Below are positions 61,766 through 64,000 of a stretch of 64,000 bases of DNA, one piece after another. The position numbers and the translations under genes are program-made. The DNA is from Adineta ricciae (lineage: Eukaryota; Rotifera; Eurotatoria; Adinetida; Adinetidae). The DNA is taken from NCBI GenBank assembly GCA_905250025.1, contig CAJNOJ010000160.1, positions 182,680-246,679 of the forward strand, in the 5' to 3' direction. The stretch's first letter is position 1; each line of letters starts with the position of its first letter. Below the pieces are notes generated by a model. That model saw only the letters and a list, made by a program, of their open reading frames with translations. It ran no database searches and was not told where the DNA came from.

Positions 61766-61851
61766 TAAAACGAATACGTTTGTATGTGGATAATCCTTAT
61801 ATTGCTCGCCTACAAAAGAAATCGTTCCAGCTTTCGAAAGCACTTTCATGA
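61575..61851 (+). pseudogene. Interrupted copy of the small unknown gene
   Basis: After the acceptor at about 61600 the exon reads HVNTTLLADVRTVTTYEASY, then a GTGAGT intron, then KRMTKTNA. Similarity to the left copy (KQMAKANAEAQKTL) stops there and the frame runs into unrelated residues ending ALS. The missing C-terminal end (VCFCGEEL) is found 2 kb downstream at about 63850-63885, so the gene is split by inserted DNA. Confidence 0.6.
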
Positions 61852-62549
61852 GCTCTCTATATCCATAACACATATGAAACCAGTATCGAAAATTTTTCTC
61901 TTTCACGTTCCTATTATAAACAACTATTTCTTACTTTGACGATCGTCATCAACTATGGTCAACAACCGACTTATTACTTCTCCTGCTGGCTAGCCACCAT
62001 TCTCTTTTCCCTTTATTCATCTTCGTTTTCCCGGTTTTTGGAGAAAAAAAAACTTCAAGATGATAACAGACGATCATGTTAATCTACTTGGTTGATCGAT
62101 ATCGAGACTAAAGTTTTCGTAGTAGAGATAGAACCTTCGGATTGAAGAGTGATATAGACTTTCTCATAACATCAAGTTCTTGATGAAATGATACTTTTCA
62201 ATAGAGGATTAAATTCTGAGCCCAACACAGGCATATTTAGGTACAGCACATGTTCACAGTCAAATCTGAACAAGAGATACTCAAGCATAAAGCGAACTTG
62301 ACTAGCGCGGATTCTGCAAGTGTTGAACAATATCACGAGATTTTTAGTATCTCATAGAAGGTTAACATCGATCAGATTGGTGATTATCGATATTGAACTT
62401 CAGGTTCTTACAAAGCACACAGATTATCGATATGAATCTGGCCCTCTTACTCGTGGTTTATATGAAAAGAGCAAAATATAAAAACAGGATGTCGTATAAT
62501 GTAAAAGCGATGTGAACACGACAATAAGAGGATGACAATACGATAATTT
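61852..62549. other. Left part of the insertion, no gene
   Basis: Unique AT-rich sequence between the broken gene copy and the oxygenase stop. No transposon signature seen. Confidence 0.35.
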
Positions 62550-63614
62550 TTAGTCATTCGGCTTCTGCGCGCCGTCAATAGTTTTATATAGTTCTGAGTA
62601 ATTGTGCGATAACAGTTTTCTTAAGTGTTGCCCGTATGTTTGTGGTTCATAATTAGGTGTTTTATCTGCAGGACACCATTGTGTTCCTAGATCACGCGTG
62701 TCTATGGTAAAATCTAGTTGAGGATCCCAGAAAAAGACAATGGAATAACGATCACGACCCGAACGATTAATCACACGATGTGGAGTAGCTCGAAGACAAT
62801 CGTTTGTCCATTTCGATGCACTATCGCCCAGATTAATTAGAAGCGCTGTTTCACCGTTCGATGATACCATGTTTGGAGCGGATATCCACTCACCAGTGGG
62901 CGTTTTGACGTCTAAACCGCCGACATCATCTTGAGCAAGGATGGTTAGAAAACCATGGTCACAATGTGGTGCACTTCCAAAAACACCTTCAGGAACAGGT
63001 GAAGGTTGCGGCGGATAATGAAGCATACGTAGACCAATCGATGGTCGTTGAAAATGAGGAGCAAATCGATTGAAATCAGCTTTACTAGCAGCGAAGAATA
63101 CTTTCGTCAATTCCAAGGCTAGTTTTTCTAATTGATGGTAATATGCAAGAACAGCTTCGCGGAATTCTGGCATACCTTGTGGCCACTGATTTGGACCTTG
63201 TAAATATCGACTGTATAATTCTTCTTCTTTCAAATTAGCAGGTCCTTCGAAATGTTCATGATTAACAATGAATGATTCACTTTGATTTGGAGCTTTGACA
63301 GTTGCTACCGTGTCTTCAACTAAAACACCTTTCGATTTCGATTCCGATTTGACCTGATACGATGCCATCGGAAGATACCCTCGATGCCACTGATTTAAGC
63401 GTATTTTATTTTTTTCGTCGAATGGTAAAGCATGAAAACGACGATGTTGAGCAAACACATCGGTAATGATCGACTGTGGGATCCGATGGTTGATCACATA
63501 AGCAAAACCCATCTCTTTGAAAGCATAGAGAAATTCTTCGACCACTTTAGATAAGTTCGTAGGAGAGGAAGAGTCCCCGAATAATGGACTGAGATCGATT
63601 ATTGGAATGGTCAT
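62550..63614 (-). CDS. 2-oxoglutarate/Fe(II)-dependent oxygenase, isopenicillin-N-synthase-like
   Basis: Intronless, 354 codons, ATG 63614 (MTIPIIDLSPLFG). The N-terminal DIOX_N region has GFAYVINHRIP and FHALPFDEKNKI. The catalytic jelly roll has HCDHGFLTILAQDDVGGLDV (His-x-Asp), ATPHRVINRSGRDRYSIVFF (distal His and the 2OG-binding Arg of RxS). All three iron ligands and the Arg are present, so an active oxygenase is expected. The family includes bacterial, fungal and plant enzymes on many small molecules; the substrate is unknown. On the minus strand the ATG follows acttctag directly. It lies within the insertion that splits the duplicated block. Confidence 0.92.
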   Translation of the reverse strand: MTIPIIDLSPLFGDSSSPTNLSKVVEEFLYAFKEMGFAYVINHRIPQSIITDVFAQHRRFHALPFDEKNKIRLNQWHRGYLPMASYQVKSESKSKGVLVEDTVATVKAPNQSESFIVNHEHFEGPANLKEEELYSRYLQGPNQWPQGMPEFREAVLAYYHQLEKLALELTKVFFAASKADFNRFAPHFQRPSIGLRMLHYPPQPSPVPEGVFGSAPHCDHGFLTILAQDDVGGLDVKTPTGEWISAPNMVSSNGETALLINLGDSASKWTNDCLRATPHRVINRSGRDRYSIVFFWDPQLDFTIDTRDLGTQWCPADKTPNYEPQTYGQHLRKLLSHNYSELYKTIDGAQKPND

Positions 63615-63879
63615 CTAGAAGTACATAGTCTTACCTATTGATGGTTTTATATCAGAATTGGTTGTAGTCTATCGATCGGCCTTTTTCGCATAGATAGTGA
63701 TTCGATTTATTTCGTATAAACAAACAAAAAATACTGTTCAGGTAAAAATAAAGACTACTTCTACCGTAAAATTGCGTCATTGTATACAAAAAGAGAAAGG
63801 AAAAATTAAAGGGATGAGAATAATGCATAAAATAGTGGGAAAGAAAGTCGTTGAATATGTTTGTTTTTGTGGCGAAGAA

Positions 63880-64000
63880 CTATGAAATTTTGCATATATC
63901 TCTGTGCGCACTCACATCGAGATTTGGAGTGTCTGATGGCTGAGCAGTAGCGTTGAATAGGTAGTTGATAATAACTCGAATCATATAGCCAGTCGAGCCA
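63880..64000. repeat. Inverted duplicated block, right copy part 2
   Basis: Reverse complement of about 24892-25010, nearly identical, running off the end of the window. Confidence 0.85.
63915..64000 (-). CDS. PHKB-like: Second PHKB-like copy (3'-most visible exon, partial)
   Basis: On the minus strand the sequence entering from the right edge encodes the same residues as the left copy (STGYMIRVIINYLF, then SDTPNLD) and ends at the same GTGAGT donor (63914 downward). The rest lies outside the window; it may be the full-length gene. Confidence 0.75.

Overview
This is eukaryotic, metazoan nuclear DNA. It is AT-rich, has GT-AG introns mostly of 35 to 80 bases, and is dense with conserved animal genes: a Src-family kinase, a classical protein kinase C, the NuRD subunit p66, a KCTD protein, MICU, MTMR3/4 and RELCH. 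Tiny introns, 3' splice acceptors lying directly before start codons, intronless bacterial-looking enzymes and internally inverted duplicated blocks together suggest a bdelloid rotifer (Adineta/Rotaria type). That is an inference from style; no marker gene proves it. There are two assembly gaps, at 21702-21708 and 23191.

Layout. 1-2.6 kb is gene-poor, with one possible exon of a minus gene leaving the window. 2.7-4.3 kb holds V-ATPase subunit C (+). 4.9-10.2 kb holds a classical PKC (-) with two alternative last exons. 10.2-13.6 kb is empty. 13.6-14.4 kb is an IQ/coiled-coil protein (-), and 15.3-18.6 kb a myotubularin-FYVE lipid phosphatase (-). 19.5-23.0 kb is a cluster of small secreted glycine-rich proteins sharing one gene architecture, one of them inside an imperfect palindrome. 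23.2-25.0 kb is a 5'-truncated phosphorylase kinase beta gene next to a small unknown convergent gene. 27.0-29.8 kb holds a C2orf50-like ciliary gene and METTL15 with remnants of a tandem duplication. 30-31.4 kb is an unknown disordered protein.

32.1-34.2 kb is a Src-family kinase (-). 34.6-36.6 kb is a tight minus cluster of POLR3K, a GNAT acetyltransferase and PARK7/DJ-1. 37.1-38.6 kb is p66/GATAD2 (-). 40.6-42.2 kb has two membrane proteins, 42.8-43.7 kb DHDDS (+), 48.2-49.2 kb a KCTD8/12/16-type protein (+), and 50.1-50.65 kb ribosomal protein eL27 (-). 50.9-60 kb is a plus-strand series: PTPMT1, a coiled-coil protein starting 30 bases later, MICU2/3 and RELCH. 61.4-64 kb is an inverted second copy of the 24.9-25.4 kb block, split by about 2 kb carrying an intronless 2-oxoglutarate oxygenase gene.

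Most genes are unrelated housekeeping or signalling genes. The most unusual points are: the glycine-rich secreted family with a constant 25-base second exon; the alternative PKC V5 exons; a Src-type kinase lacking both the HRD arginine and the activation-loop tyrosine; operon-like spacing with a splice acceptor against the start codon; and the inverted or tandem duplicated blocks whose copies decayed differently.
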